Shown: positions 44,121 through 53,466 of the stretch, piece by piece
Position numbering within the stretch: the first letter of the stretch is position 1
Layout of the letters: each line of letters begins with the position of its first letter
Assembly (NCBI RefSeq): GCF_014083985.1
Contig: NZ_CP046907.1
Location: 3,944,501-4,008,500 of the forward strand
Source: Streptomyces sp. SCUT-3
Lineage (GTDB): Bacteria; Actinomycetota; Actinomycetes; Streptomycetales; Streptomycetaceae
Reading direction: 5' to 3'
DNA: 64,000 bases
Position numbers and translations under genes: made by a program
The notes under the pieces: model-generated
The model's database searches: none
What the model saw: only the letters and a program-made list of their open reading frames with translations
What the model was told of the DNA's origin: nothing

Positions 44121-44927
44121 CTAGAGGACGGCGCTGAGGAACTCCTGGGTGCGGGGGTTGTCCGGGTCGGTGAAGATCTTCTCCGGCGGCCCGGACTCGA
44201 TCACCCGTCCGCGGTCGAACATCAGCACCTTGTCGGAGATGTCGCGGGCGAAGTTCATCTCGTGGGTGACGGCCACCATGGTGATGTCGGTGCTGCGGGC
44301 GATGTCCCGCAGCAGGTCCAGCACGCCGGCGACCAGTTCGGGGTCGAGCGCGGAGGTGACCTCGTCGAGCAGCAGCACCTGGGGCCGCATGGCCAGGGCC
44401 CGGGCGATGGCCACCCGCTGCTGCTGGCCGCCGGACAGCCGCGTGGGGTAGGCGTCGGCCTTGTCGGACAGGCCGACCATCTCCAGCAGTTCTCTGGCGC
44501 GCGCCTCGGCCTCGTCCTTGTCCATCCCCAGGACGTGGACGGGGGCCTCGGTGATGTTCCGCAGCACCTTCATGTTGGGGAAGAGGTTGAACTGCTGGAA
44601 GACCATGCCGATGCGCTTGCGCACCTCGCGGACGTGCTTCTCCCCGGCCGGGACGAGTTTCCCGTCCTTCTCCTCGTGGGTGAGGTAGTCGCCGGCGACC
44701 CTGATGGTGCCCTCGTCGGGTTTGATCAGGGTCATCAGCAGCCGCAGGATCGTGGTCTTGCCCGAGCCGGACGGGCCGATCAGGGTGACGTGCTTGCACG
44801 GGTCGACGGTGAAGTCCAGGTGGTCCAGGACCACGTTGTCGCCGAACCGCTTGGTGACCCCGTCGAAGCGGATCAGTTCGCCGCCGTCGGCGGCCGGGGT
44901 CGCGGGGGTGGGGTCAGTAGCTGGCAA
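44121..44927 (-). CDS. ehuA: Amino-acid/ectoine ABC transporter ATPase
   Basis: 268 aa PAAT-family ATPase. Walker A GPSGSGKTT, Q-loop MVFQQFNLFPNMKV, signature LSGGQQQRVAIARALA, Walker B VLLLDEVTSALD and H-loop VTHEMNFA. The insert EEKDGKLVPAGEKHVREVRKRIGM is typical of the EhuA group. It is the last gene of the four-gene run and overlaps ehuD by 14 nt. It energises import of polar amino acids or ectoine/hydroxyectoine; the substrate is inferred from whole-cluster resemblance. Confidence 0.88.
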   Translation of the reverse strand: MPATDPTPATPAADGGELIRFDGVTKRFGDNVVLDHLDFTVDPCKHVTLIGPSGSGKTTILRLLMTLIKPDEGTIRVAGDYLTHEEKDGKLVPAGEKHVREVRKRIGMVFQQFNLFPNMKVLRNITEAPVHVLGMDKDEAEARARELLEMVGLSDKADAYPTRLSGGQQQRVAIARALAMRPQVLLLDEVTSALDPELVAGVLDLLRDIARSTDITMVAVTHEMNFARDISDKVLMFDRGRVIESGPPEKIFTDPDNPRTQEFLSAVL

Positions 44928-45567
44928 GACGGCGCTCCAGGGCTCGCAGCATCAGGGAGGTCGGGTAGGACAGGAGGATGAAGGCGATGCCCACGACGGT
45001 GAACGGCTCGACGTACTGGAAGGTCTGCGCGCCGAAGAGCCGGGCCTCCTGCAGCATCTCCAGCACGGTGATCGCCGCGAGCAGCGGGGTCTCCTTGAAG
45101 ATCGCGATCACGTAGTTGCCCAGGGCCGGCACGACGCGGCGCACCGCCTGCGGCAGGACGACCGCCTTCCAGGTGTGCAGGCGCGGCAGGCCGAGCGCGA
45201 CGGCCGCCTCCCACTGCCCCCTCGGCACCCCGTCGATGCCGGCCCGGTACACCTCGGCGGTGTACGTCGAGTAGTGCAGGCCGAGCGCGATCACGCCGGT
45301 GACCAGCGGCGACGCCTGGACCCCCCACACGGGCAGCACGTAGAAGAAGAAGAACAGCTGGACCAGCAGCGGGGTGTTGCGCACGAACTCGGTGACCACG
45401 CCCACCGGCCAGCGCACGAAGCGGGTCGGCGAGCGCAGGGCCAGCGCCCACACCAGGCCGAGGGCGAAGGCGAGCAGCGAGCCCAGCAGGGTCGCCTGGA
45501 GGGTGACCACCAGGCCGTCGAGCAGGCGCGGCATGAAGTCGGCGACGGCCGACCAGTCCCAGTTCAC
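44914..45567 (-). CDS. ehuD: Amino-acid/ectoine ABC transporter permease
   Basis: 217 aa, five predicted helices. HisM-type permease: LLDGLVVTLQATLLGSLLAF at the start, EFVRNTPLLVQLFFFFYVLP, and the EAA loop GQWEAAVALGLPRLHTWKAVVLPQA (cut here; core EAA-LGL---VVLPQA). GTG 45567 overlaps the TGA expected for ehuC (GTGA), the normal coupling. Pairs with EhuC to form the membrane pore. Confidence 0.9.
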   Translation of the reverse strand: MNWDWSAVADFMPRLLDGLVVTLQATLLGSLLAFALGLVWALALRSPTRFVRWPVGVVTEFVRNTPLLVQLFFFFYVLPVWGVQASPLVTGVIALGLHYSTYTAEVYRAGIDGVPRGQWEAAVALGLPRLHTWKAVVLPQAVRRVVPALGNYVIAIFKETPLLAAITVLEMLQEARLFGAQTFQYVEPFTVVGIAFILLSYPTSLMLRALERRLASY

Positions 45568-46303
45568 TGAGCCCCTCCCGCGGTCGTGGCGATGCTGTCC
45601 GGCGACGTCTTCTCACGGACGGCGAGCCTGGCGGCGAGGCCGCCGGTGCGGTCCGGCCCCGGCCGATCCCCGCCTTGGCCCGGCTCTCCAGGACCCGCAT
45701 CCCGCGGGTGAAGAGGAAGGCGAGGACGAAGTACATCACCAGCACGATCGTGTAGACCTGCGCGCTCTCGCCGGTGGCCAGGCGCACCAGCTGGGCGCCG
45801 AAGGCGATGTCCCCGACACCCATGATCGACACCAGGGAGGTGCCCTTGAGCAGCTCGATCAGCAGGTTGTTGAAGGGCGGCATCATCTCGGGGACCGCCT
45901 GCGGGAGCAGGATCCGGCGCAGCCGCTGCCAGGGGGAGAAGCTCAGGGCGACGCCCGCCTCCTGCTGGGCCGCGGGCACCGCGGCCAGGGCGCCGCGCAC
46001 GATCTCCGATGCGTAGGCGCCGTAGGACAGGCCCAGGGCCAGGGTCGCCGCCCACATCGGGACCAGCTGCCAGCCGGCGAACGGCGGCAGCACGAAGAAC
46101 AGCCAGAACATCAGCACCAGGGCGGAGGTGCCGCGGAAGGCCTCCATGTACACGCCCGACAGGAAGCGCACGGTCCAGTGCCGCGAGGTGCGGGCGATGC
46201 CGACGACGAATCCGACCACGGCGGCGAGCACGGCACTGAGGACCGTCAGCTGGACGGTCACCCACACGCCCGACAGGAGGATTTCCCACAGACCCGCTGT
46301 CAT
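45564..46303 (-). pseudogene. ehuC: ehuC permease with an apparent 1-nt frameshift near the 3' end
   Basis: Starts ATG 46303 (MTAGLWEILLSGVWVTVQ) and reads as a HisM-type permease through the EAA loop QQEAGVALSFSPWQRLRRILLPQA to SRAKAGIGRG. From there the frame turns into low-quality sequence and stays open through ehuD to 44873. The other frame reads GPDRTGGLAARLAVREKTSPDS and ends at a TGA overlapping the ehuD GTG. Adding one G to the G4 run (plus-strand C4 at 45657-45660) restores 246 codons. It is either a real mutation or a sequence error. The membrane core is before the shift, so function may survive with an altered tail. Confidence 0.75.
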
Positions 46304-47232
46304 GAGCACAGCTCCTCGGCGGTCAGGTCGGTCATCTCGGTCTCGGTGAAGCCGAAGGGCCTGACCAGGCGGAGCAGTTCGCCGCTCTTCTTCATTCTGT
46401 GCAGCTCGGTGTTGAAGGCGTCGCGCAGCCGGGTCTCGTCGGGACGGAAGGCGAAGCCGCCCGCCCCGCGGGCCGGTTCGCCGCCGACCTCGGGGACGAA
46501 GGGCTCGGTCATCTCGACCTTCTTGCTCCCCGTCTGCCGGATGACGTTGCGGACCGTCAGGCTGGTGCCGGCGAAGGCGTCGGCGCGGCCCTGTTCGACG
46601 GCGAGCAGGCCGGCCAACTGGTCGGGGTAGATGGATATCTCCTTGCGCGGGATGCCCGCGTCGACCGCGTAGTCGATCTCGGCGTAGGCGCTTCCGCTGG
46701 CGAGCTTGGCCCCGGTGCGCCTGACGTCGGCGTAGGTCCGCAGGTTCTTCGGGTTGCCCTTGCGGACGATGAAGGCGTCCATCACCTCGTAGTCCGGGTC
46801 CGCGAAGATCACCTGGGCGCACCGGTCGGGGTTGATGAACATGCCGGCCGAGATCACGTCGAACTGCTGGGAGTTCAGGCCGGGGATGAGAGAGGCGAAC
46901 TCGGTCGGCACCGGCTGGACCTTCGGCACCCCCAGGCGCTGGAAGATCGCCCTGGCCAGCACGGGCGCCTCGCCGGTGAGTTCGCCGTCCTTGTCGATGT
47001 AGCCGAAGGGGACCTCGCCGGCGATTCCCAGCCGCACCGTGCCCAGCTTGCGCAGCCGCTCCAGGAGGTTGCCGCCGTCGGTGCCCGATGCGGTGGGGAC
47101 CCGGCCGCAGCCGGCCGCCCCGGCCGCGCCGAGGAGGCCGAGGGCCGCCCCGCCGCGCAGCAGGGTCCTCCGGCCCACGGCCGCGGGTGGCCGCTGTCTG
47201 TGGAGTTTCGTTCGGTACCGCATGCCCTCCAT
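46300..47232 (-). CDS. ehuB: Amino-acid/ectoine ABC transporter substrate-binding lipoprotein
   Basis: 310 aa. N-terminal twin-arginine GRRTLLRGG, hydrophobic stretch and lipobox-like GAAGC (Cys near residue 42) indicate a Tat-exported lipoprotein. The SBP_bac_3 fold follows: LRKLGTVRLGIAGEVPFGYIDKDG, GLNSQQFDVISAGMFINPDRC and YAVDAGIPRKEISIYPDQLAGLLAVEQGRADAFAGTSL (motif EQGRADAF). GMFINPDRC and the overall pattern resemble EhuB. The stop overlaps ehuC (ATGA). ATG 47232 or 47223. Confidence 0.88.
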   Translation of the reverse strand: MEGMRYRTKLHRQRPPAAVGRRTLLRGGAALGLLGAAGAAGCGRVPTASGTDGGNLLERLRKLGTVRLGIAGEVPFGYIDKDGELTGEAPVLARAIFQRLGVPKVQPVPTEFASLIPGLNSQQFDVISAGMFINPDRCAQVIFADPDYEVMDAFIVRKGNPKNLRTYADVRRTGAKLASGSAYAEIDYAVDAGIPRKEISIYPDQLAGLLAVEQGRADAFAGTSLTVRNVIRQTGSKKVEMTEPFVPEVGGEPARGAGGFAFRPDETRLRDAFNTELHRMKKSGELLRLVRPFGFTETEMTDLTAEELCS

Positions 47233-47251
47233 CGGGTTTCACCGGACATGT

Positions 47252-47292
47252 CCCGGGTAGACGTGCCCGCTGTCGGCGCCCGGCTACCCGGG
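47252..47292. promoter_or_regulatory. Inverted repeat in the ehu promoter region
   Basis: CCCGGGTAG (47252-47260) and CTACCCGGG (47284-47292), 23 nt apart. It lies 20-60 bp upstream of ehuB. Candidate operator or leader hairpin. Confidence 0.45.
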
Positions 47293-47351
47293 AACAGCCG
47301 TTCCACACCCGGTGGATGGGTACTCTCTTCAACTTTTTCCCTGCCGGTCTC

Positions 47352-48632
47352 TCAATCCTTGGACGGAACGGTGGCCGCCGCGACCGCCTCCGCCCACACC
47401 TCCAGGGCCCGGTCGACCTGTTCACCCGTCACCACCAGCGGCGGGATCATCCGCACCACGTTCCCGTACGCGCCGCAGGTCAGGAGCAGCAGGTCGCGCT
47501 CCTCGGCCTGCTGCCGGACCCACGCCGCGGTCTCCGGGGCGGGGCGCCCGTCGGCGTCGGTGAACTCCGAGGCGCACATCAGCCCGAGCCCGCGGACGTC
47601 GGCCACGGCGGGGTGGACGGCGGCGACCTCGCGCAGGCCGGCCAGCAGCCGCTCCCCCTGCGCGGCCGCGTTCTCCACCAGCCCCTCCCGCTCCACCACC
47701 TCCAGGGTGGCGACGGCCGCCGCGCAGGCCACCGCGTTGCCGCCGTAGGTCCCGCCCTGGGAGCCGGGCCGCGCCCTCGCCATCAGCTCCTCCGGCGCGG
47801 CGATCGCGGACAGCGGGAAGCCGCTGGCCAGGCCCTTGGCGGTGATCAGGACGTCCGGGAGGGTGCGCCCGTCCTCCGGGGCGAAGTGCTGGTGCCCCCA
47901 GAACCGTCCGGTGCGGCCCACCCCGGTCTGCACCTCGTCCAGGACCAGCAGGATCCCGTGCCGGTCCGCCCGCTCGCGCAGGCCCGTCAGGAAGCGGGCG
48001 TCGGCCGGGACACAGCCGCCCTCCCCGAGCACCGGCTCCACGACGAACGCGGCCGTGTCGGACGGCGCGCTCACCGTCGCCAGCAGGTGGTCCAGCTCCT
48101 CCAGCGCGAAGTCCGCCGCCCGCTCCTGCGTCCACCCGTACCGGAAGGCGGCGGGGAACGGCGCTACCACCACCCCCGGCATCATCGGGCCGATCCCGGC
48201 GCGGAACTTCGTCGACGAGGTGGTCATCGCGGCCGCGCCCATGGTCCGGCCGTGGAAGGAGCCCTGGAAGACGACGACGTTCTGCCGTCCGGTGGCGTGC
48301 CGGGCCAGACGCACGGCGGCCTCCACCGCCTCGCTGCCGGAGTTGGCGTAGAAGAGGGAGTCCAGGCCCTCGGGCAGCACCCCGCCCAGCCGCTCGGTGA
48401 GGGTGAGCAGGGGGCGGTGGAGGACGGTCGTGTACTGGCCGTGGACGAGGGAGGCGGTCTGCTCCTGGGCGGCCCGCACCACGTGCGGGTGGCAGTGGCC
48501 GGTGCTGGTGACCCCGATGCCCGAGGTGAAGTCCAGGTAGGCCCGGCCCCGGTCGTCGTACAGGTGGACGCCCTCGCCGCGGACGGCGAGGACGCCGGTG
48601 GCCTGCTTCAGGCGGGGGGAGAGTGCAGCCAT
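47352..48632 (-). CDS. Class III aminotransferase (GABA/acetylornithine type)
   Basis: 426 aa PLP enzyme. FTSGIGVTSTGHCHPHVVRAAQ, NSGSEAVEAAVRLARHATGR, FQGSFHGRTMGA, LVLDEVQTGVGRTGRFWGHQ and the PLP lysine in ITAKGLASGFPL. The family transfers omega-amino groups (GABA, ornithine, diaminobutyrate). Next to an ehu-type importer it may catabolise the imported compound, for example an ectoine-derived diamine, but this is inference. ATG 48632 with GGAGG upstream; 119 bp before ehuB on the same strand. Confidence 0.92.
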   Translation of the reverse strand: MAALSPRLKQATGVLAVRGEGVHLYDDRGRAYLDFTSGIGVTSTGHCHPHVVRAAQEQTASLVHGQYTTVLHRPLLTLTERLGGVLPEGLDSLFYANSGSEAVEAAVRLARHATGRQNVVVFQGSFHGRTMGAAAMTTSSTKFRAGIGPMMPGVVVAPFPAAFRYGWTQERAADFALEELDHLLATVSAPSDTAAFVVEPVLGEGGCVPADARFLTGLRERADRHGILLVLDEVQTGVGRTGRFWGHQHFAPEDGRTLPDVLITAKGLASGFPLSAIAAPEELMARARPGSQGGTYGGNAVACAAAVATLEVVEREGLVENAAAQGERLLAGLREVAAVHPAVADVRGLGLMCASEFTDADGRPAPETAAWVRQQAEERDLLLLTCGAYGNVVRMIPPLVVTGEQVDRALEVWAEAVAAATVPSKD

Positions 48633-48826
48633 GGCGGTGGCCTCCAGAGCGTCGTGGGGTTGTCGGCGACCTGTGCCTCATGCAAACACGGATCGGTGGT
48701 CAAGTCCACGAACTGCCATGGAACGCCAGGAGAGTTGGCATACCTGGGTAAATGGTGCAACGGGGACGGCCGGTGGGGCCGGTGCGGACGGCGGGGCCCG
48801 CCGGGAGCGCCGGGTTCCCCGGGCAG

Positions 48827-48857
48827 GGGTTCCGGGCAGAGGGCTCCTGCCCGGAAC
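48827..48857 (-). terminator. Hairpin terminator of the conservon operon
   Basis: GGTTCCGGGCAG (48827-48838) with CTGCCCGGAACC (48846-48857), 30 bp beyond the cvnD stop on the minus strand. Confidence 0.7.
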
Positions 48858-48887
48858 CCCCGCCCGGAACCCCCGCCCGGGACCTCC

Positions 48888-49514
48888 TCAGTTTCTGCCG
48901 GGGGCGGACGAGCCGGCCCGGAGCCGCTCCGCCTCGCGGGCCTCGGCCCGCGCCTGCACGTGCTCCAGGAGCGTCAGCAGGACCTCCTTGCTGTCCTGCC
49001 GCTCCCGCGCGTCGCACAGCAGCACCGGGACGTCCGGGTCCACGTCCAGCGCCGCGCGCACCGCGTCCGGCGTCGTGTCGCGCCGCCCGTGGAAGCAGTT
49101 GACCGCCACCGCGAACGGGATCCCGCGCTGCTCGAAGAAGTCGACCGAGGCGAAGCTGGACTCCAGCCGGCGGGTGTCGGCGAGCACGATGCCGCCGAGC
49201 GCACCCGTGGCCAGGTCGTCCCACATGAACCAGAAGCGGTACTGGCCGGGGGTGCCGAACAGGTAGAGGACCAGGTCCGGGCTGATCGTGATGCGCCCGA
49301 AGTCCAGGGCCACCGTGGTGGTCGTCTTCTCCTCCACGCCCGCCAGGTCGTCCACGCCCAGGCTGGCGCCCGTCATCAACTCCTCGGTCTCCAGGGGGGC
49401 GATCTCGCTGACGGAGCCGACCAGCGTGGTCTTGCCCACGCCGAAACCCCCCGCCACCAGGATCTTCACCGCGGTCGGGACGTCCTGCGACGCCCGCTCA
49501 GAGCCTTCGTACAC
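48888..49514 (-). CDS. cvnD: Conservon GTP-binding protein CvnD
   Basis: 208 aa Ras-like GTPase of the conservon type. G1 VKILVAGGFGVGKTTLV (about 16-32), G3-like FGTPGQYRFWFMW (DxxG replaced by F-G-T-P-G, usual for CvnD) and G4-region VAVNCFHG. Cvn proteins form a membrane-associated complex resembling eukaryotic G-protein signalling and tune development and antibiotics. Overlaps cvnC by 17 nt. No P450 (cvnE/F) follows. Confidence 0.93.
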   Translation of the reverse strand: MYEGSERASQDVPTAVKILVAGGFGVGKTTLVGSVSEIAPLETEELMTGASLGVDDLAGVEEKTTTTVALDFGRITISPDLVLYLFGTPGQYRFWFMWDDLATGALGGIVLADTRRLESSFASVDFFEQRGIPFAVAVNCFHGRRDTTPDAVRAALDVDPDVPVLLCDARERQDSKEVLLTLLEHVQARAEAREAERLRAGSSAPGRN

Positions 49515-49875
49515 CTTCGATCACCGCCTGCAGCAGTCGTATGTCCGGGGTGTCCACCTGCATCGGCGCCCGGACCAGCACCGTGCCGCTGTCGACCAGG
49601 TCGCCGAGCAGCACCTTCACCACGCTCACCGGAAGGTCCAGCCGTCCGGCGATCTCCGCGACGGCCATCGCCCGGTCGCGGCACAGCTCGACGATCGCGG
49701 CCGGCTCGGGGTCCAGCCGGTCGGTGCCGGCCCCGGGGTCGCGGGTGACGACCAGGGTGATGAGGGTGAAGTCGCTGCGCGACGGCCGGGTCCGTCCCCC
49801 GGTGATGGCGTAGGGCCGCACCAGGTGGCCCTCCTCCGCGCCCGGCCGGTCGCCGTGGTGGGGGGGTCCGGTCAT
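49498..49875 (-). CDS. cvnC: Conservon DUF742 protein CvnC
   Basis: 125 aa. LVRPYAITGGRTRPS near residue 18, FTLITLVVTRD, a winged-helix-like IVELCRDRAMAVAEIAGRLDLPVSVVKVLLGDLV, and the end DIRLLQAVIEGVRRL. DUF742, the third member of all conservons, possibly a DNA- or partner-binding adaptor. ATG 49875 overlaps the cvnB stop by 4 nt. Confidence 0.93.
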   Translation of the reverse strand: MTGPPHHGDRPGAEEGHLVRPYAITGGRTRPSRSDFTLITLVVTRDPGAGTDRLDPEPAAIVELCRDRAMAVAEIAGRLDLPVSVVKVLLGDLVDSGTVLVRAPMQVDTPDIRLLQAVIEGVRRL

Positions 49876-50279
49876 GCGCCCTCGTTGCGGGGAGCGGCAC
49901 TGAGGAAACGGCCCACCTGGGTGACCAGCATGTTCATCTCGTAGGCGATCAGCCCGGCGTCCACGTTCTCACCGGCGATGACGGCCAGGCGCGCCCCGCG
50001 GCCGGCGTCGGTGACGAACAGGAACAGCCGCTCCAGCTCGATGACCGTCTGCCGGACGCCGCCGCCGTCGAAGTGCTTGCCCACGCCGCGCGCCAGGCTC
50101 TGCAGACCGGAGGCGACCGCGGCCAGGTGCTCGGCGCCTGCCTGCTGCAGGCCGCTGGAGCGGGCCACCGGCAGCCCGTCCTCGGAGAGGACGACCGCGT
50201 GCCGGGTCTCGGGGACCTGGGAGACGAGGTTGTCCAGCAGCCAGCCCAGCTCACCGGTGGGACGGTCCTGATCGGTCAT
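49872..50279 (-). CDS. cvnB: Conservon roadblock/LC7 protein CvnB
   Basis: 135 aa Roadblock/LC7 fold: GELGWLLDNLVSQVPETRHAVVLSEDGLPVA, AEHLAAVASGLQSLARGVG and AYEMNMLVTQVGRFL. MglB/roadblock-type regulators of small GTPases; here it likely acts on CvnD. Coupled to both neighbours by ATGA overlaps. Confidence 0.95.
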   Translation of the reverse strand: MTDQDRPTGELGWLLDNLVSQVPETRHAVVLSEDGLPVARSSGLQQAGAEHLAAVASGLQSLARGVGKHFDGGGVRQTVIELERLFLFVTDAGRGARLAVIAGENVDAGLIAYEMNMLVTQVGRFLSAAPRNEGA

Positions 50280-51967
50280 GGTTGATCCTTCTGTGCGTGC
50301 GGGGGGTTCGGGGTGGCGTCGCCGCCACCCGCGTCGGCGTCGCGGGCGCGCCGGGTGGCCGCCTGGATGGCGGCCATGCGAGCCCGCGACGCCTCCGGCG
50401 ACAGCTCGGGGGCGGGTTGCGCTCCCCGGCCGGGCCGTTCGTCGTTCGTCCCCCGTCCCGCCCAGGCCTCGGCCTCGGCGGCCTGCCGCAGCTGCACGGC
50501 CAGGCTCGCCTGCTTCACCCGCTTGGGCAGCACCTCGGGCGTGACCGGCTCGTCCGCCGGGCCGTCGGGGGCGGGGCGGGCGGGGTACGCGCCGCCGGAC
50601 GCGGGCGCCGACGGGGGGACGGGTGCGGCGTAGGCCTCGTAGAAGCCCTGCGCGTTCTGCGCCTCCTGCGTGTTCTGCGCGGCCTGCGTGTTCCGTGCGT
50701 CCTGCGGACCGCGACCGGGGTGGGCCGCTTCGGGGTTCCGCGGCGCCGGCGCCTGCTGCGCCTCCCACGGCGAGGAGCTCTGCCCGTGGGGCGCGGCAGG
50801 AGTGGCGGGCGCTGTGCCGGCCGCGCCCCGGCCCCCGGCCGCGGGCTGCGACGGCCGGACGTGGGAGGGCTGCTCCCCGGGCCCGGCGGCGTGCGCCCCG
50901 GCGGAGGCGGGTGCGGAGGGGGCCGGGGCGGGTGCCGCGGCGGGACGTCCGGCGGTCGTGCGGCCGGTGTCCGCGCGGGGCTGTTCCAGGAGGGCCTGCG
51001 GCAGCAGCACGATGGCCAGCGTGCCGCCGTAGGGCGAGCGGCGCAGCGAGACGCCGATGCCGTGCCGGCGGGCGAGCCGCGCGACGACGTGCGCACCGAG
51101 CCGGGGGTCGTCGCCCACCGGGCCGCCCGGGGAGTCGGAGGTGTCGGAGAGCAGCGCGTTCAGCCGCAGCATCTCCTCCTCGGACATGCCCAGACCCCGG
51201 TCCTCCACCTCGACGACCAGTCCGTTGGCGACCTCGTGCGCGGTGAGGTGCACCTGGGTGTGCGGCGGCGAGAACGACGTGCCGTTCTCCAGCAGCTCGG
51301 CGATCAGGTGCACCACGTCGGCGACGGCGCGGCCGGCCACGGTCGTCCGGGGGACCGTGCCGATCTTGACCCGGGTGTACTCCTCGGTCTCGGACACGGC
51401 ACTGCGCAGGATGCTCGTCAGCGCGACGCCGCTGCGCCACTGCCGGGCCGGCAGGTCGCCGCCGAGGATCACGAGGTTCTCGGCGTGCCGGCGCATGCGC
51501 GTCGACAGGTGGTCGACGGCGAACAGCTCCTCCAGCAGGTCGGGGTCCTCGTGCTTGCGCTCCATCGTGTCGAGCATGGCGATCTGGCGGTGGATCAGGA
51601 TCTGCGTCCGGCGGGCCAGGTGCAGCAGGACCTTGCGGGAGTTCTCGCGCACCTCGGCGAGCTCCTCGTTGTGTCGTGCGGTGAGGGCCATCTCGTTCGC
51701 GGTGGTCTCGAGGTGGTCCAGGCTCTGCATGGTGGCCCGGCGCAGGTGCCGGCCGCGGACGAGCAGGAAGCCCACCCCCGCCGCCGCGATCACGGTGGCG
51801 ACCCAGACCCGGGCGGACTCGCCCTCCTCGGCGTGGTGCGGGACGGTGGCCAGCCAGAGGCCTGCGATCGCTGCGGCGGGAACCAGGGAGGAGAGGAGGA
51901 GCGCCACCCGGAGGGCTGCGCGGTCCACGGGGCGGGGACCCTGTCGGGGGTCGCGTGTGCCTGGCAT
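50276..51967 (-). CDS. cvnA: Conservon histidine-kinase-like sensor CvnA
   Basis: 563 aa. Two membrane helices (about 20-40 and 53-70), a dimerisation helix region with [22 protein letters not shown], and a HATPase_c domain (about 200-330) with N-box [21 protein letters not shown] and GLGAHVV-like G2 (here [15 protein letters not shown]). The conserved autophosphorylation His of classic kinases is not obvious. The C-terminal ~220 residues are Ala/Pro/Gln-rich with [10 protein letters not shown] repeats. First gene of cvnABCD. Confidence 0.93.
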   Translation of the reverse strand: MPGTRDPRQGPRPVDRAALRVALLLSSLVPAAAIAGLWLATVPHHAEEGESARVWVATVIAAAGVGFLLVRGRHLRRATMQSLDHLETTANEMALTARHNEELAEVRENSRKVLLHLARRTQILIHRQIAMLDTMERKHEDPDLLEELFAVDHLSTRMRRHAENLVILGGDLPARQWRSGVALTSILRSAVSETEEYTRVKIGTVPRTTVAGRAVADVVHLIAELLENGTSFSPPHTQVHLTAHEVANGLVVEVEDRGLGMSEEEMLRLNALLSDTSDSPGGPVGDDPRLGAHVVARLARRHGIGVSLRRSPYGGTLAIVLLPQALLEQPRADTGRTTAGRPAAAPAPAPSAPASAGAHAAGPGEQPSHVRPSQPAAGGRGAAGTAPATPAAPHGQSSSPWEAQQAPAPRNPEAAHPGRGPQDARNTQAAQNTQEAQNAQGFYEAYAAPVPPSAPASGGAYPARPAPDGPADEPVTPEVLPKRVKQASLAVQLRQAAEAEAWAGRGTNDERPGRGAQPAPELSPEASRARMAAIQAATRRARDADAGGGDATPNPPHAQKDQP

Positions 51968-52377
51968 CTGATTCCTCGACGGCGTGGGGGCTGGCAGTGG
52001 AACTGGGGGCGGCCGTCCGGCCTCGGAACCTACCAGCCCGCAGCGGAGATGATCACATCAAAGTCGGCGGTTGTGTAGGCGCCGGGAGGCGCCGGAGACA
52101 GGTAGACGCACAACTGTTGCCTCCGGGGCCCCGGCCGTCACAGGAGGCGCAGGAGTGCCTGCGGAGCGTGGGTGCGGCGGGACGGCGGGGAGGCGGGGTG
52201 GGACAGGGGAGGCGGTGCGGCGGGGGCGGATCCGGAAACGGGTTCGGAGGGGGAGTCGCCCGCACGGAGGGTGCCGGACCGGGCCCGGGCGGGATCGGCG
52301 GACCGGCCGGAGGAATAACCGGGGGGTGTCCCCGGTTGTACCGGGCCGCGAACGACCCGCCACGAGGAGGCGCCCCG
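51968..52377. other. 410-bp divergent interval cvnA / LLM flavoprotein
   Basis: No gene. AT-richer near 52045-52080 (GATGATCACATCAAAGTC), the likely cvnA promoter area. Near the LLM start two short hairpins overlap: CCGGGG-N5-CCCCGG (52319-52335) and CCCGGT-TGT-ACCGGG (52331-52345). They share CCCGG and cannot both form. Confidence 0.5.
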
Positions 52378-53466
52378 GTGAGCAACGGCAACGGCATCCG
52401 CGCGACAGCGCGCGGCACGGCCCCCGTCCCGCTGTCCGTACTGGACCTGGCCACGGTCGGCAGCGGCACGACCGCCGCGCAGGCCCTGCGCACCAGCGTG
52501 GAACTGGCCAGGACGGCCGAGACGCACGGCTTCCACCGGTTCTGGGTGGCCGAGCACCACTCCATGCCGGGGATCGCCAGCTCCTCGCCCGCCGTCCTCC
52601 TCGCCCACCTGGCGGCGCACACCGGGACGCTGCGTCTCGGCTCGGGCGGGGTGATGCTGCCCAACCACGCCCCGCTGGTGGTCGCCGAGCAGTTCGGCAC
52701 CCTGGAGGCGCTGGCCCCCGGCCGGATCGACCTCGGCCTGGGCCGCGCGCCCGGGACCGACCGGGCGACCGCCCGCGCGCTGCGCCGCTCCGGGGCGGAC
52801 GGCTCCGCCGACGACTTCCCGCAGCAGCTCTCGGAACTGGTCCGCTTCCTCGACGACGACTTCCCCGACGGCCACCCGTACTCCCGCATCCACGCGGTCC
52901 CCGGGCCGGTCCAGGGCCGGGTCGCCGGAGGGGTGCAGTCCGCGGCCCGGCCCCCGGTCTGGCTCCTGGGGTCCAGCGGGTTCAGCGCGCAACTGGCCGG
53001 CTCGCTCGGCCTGCCGTTCTCCTTCGCCCACCACTTCTCGGCGCGCAACACCGTCCCGGCGCTGCGGCTGTACCGGGAGTCCTTCCGGCCCTCCGCGGTG
53101 CTGGACGAGCCCTGGGCGATGATCGGCGTCTCCGCGGTGGCCGCCGACAGCCGCGAGGAGGCGCGCCGCGCGGTGCTCTCCGGCGCGGTCTCCATGCTGC
53201 GGCTGCGCACCGGACGCCCCGGCCTGGTGCCCACGCCCGGGGAGGCGGAGGCAGTCGTCGCGGAACTCGGGCCGATGGAGGAGGAGTTCGTGGACAGCTG
53301 GATGTCCGACATCGTGTACGGCACCGGGGAGGAGGTCCGTGAGGGGCTGGACGCGCTCGCCGCCCGCACCGGCGCCGACGAGCTGATGATCACCGCCAAC
53401 ATCCACGGCCACGAGCCGCGGCTGCGCTCCTACGAGCTGATCGCCAAGGCCTACGGCATGGGCTGA
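52378..53466 (+). CDS. LLM class flavin-dependent oxidoreductase
   Basis: 362 aa luciferase-like monooxygenase. [16 protein letters not shown] at the start, [70 protein letters not shown] (core P-N-H-x-P-L--AEQFGTL) and [27 protein letters not shown]420 or FMN use not decided. GAGGAGG 9 nt before GTG 52378. The stop overlaps the 3' end of the converging GGDEF-EAL gene by 16 nt. Confidence 0.92.
   Translation: MSNGNGIRATARGTAPVPLSVLDLATVGSGTTAAQALRTSVELARTAETHGFHRFWVAEHHSMPGIASSSPAVLLAHLAAHTGTLRLGSGGVMLPNHAPLVVAEQFGTLEALAPGRIDLGLGRAPGTDRATARALRRSGADGSADDFPQQLSELVRFLDDDFPDGHPYSRIHAVPGPVQGRVAGGVQSAARPPVWLLGSSGFSAQLAGSLGLPFSFAHHFSARNTVPALRLYRESFRPSAVLDEPWAMIGVSAVAADSREEARRAVLSGAVSMLRLRTGRPGLVPTPGEAEAVVAELGPMEEEFVDSWMSDIVYGTGEEVREGLDALAARTGADELMITANIHGHEPRLRSYELIAKAYGMG

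Noticed and set aside
44873-47425. 850-codon open frame across ehuB, ehuC and ehuD
   Set aside because: Only the ehuC part has family-like sequence; the rest is antisense-like or out-of-frame shadow of ehuB and ehuD kept open by high GC.
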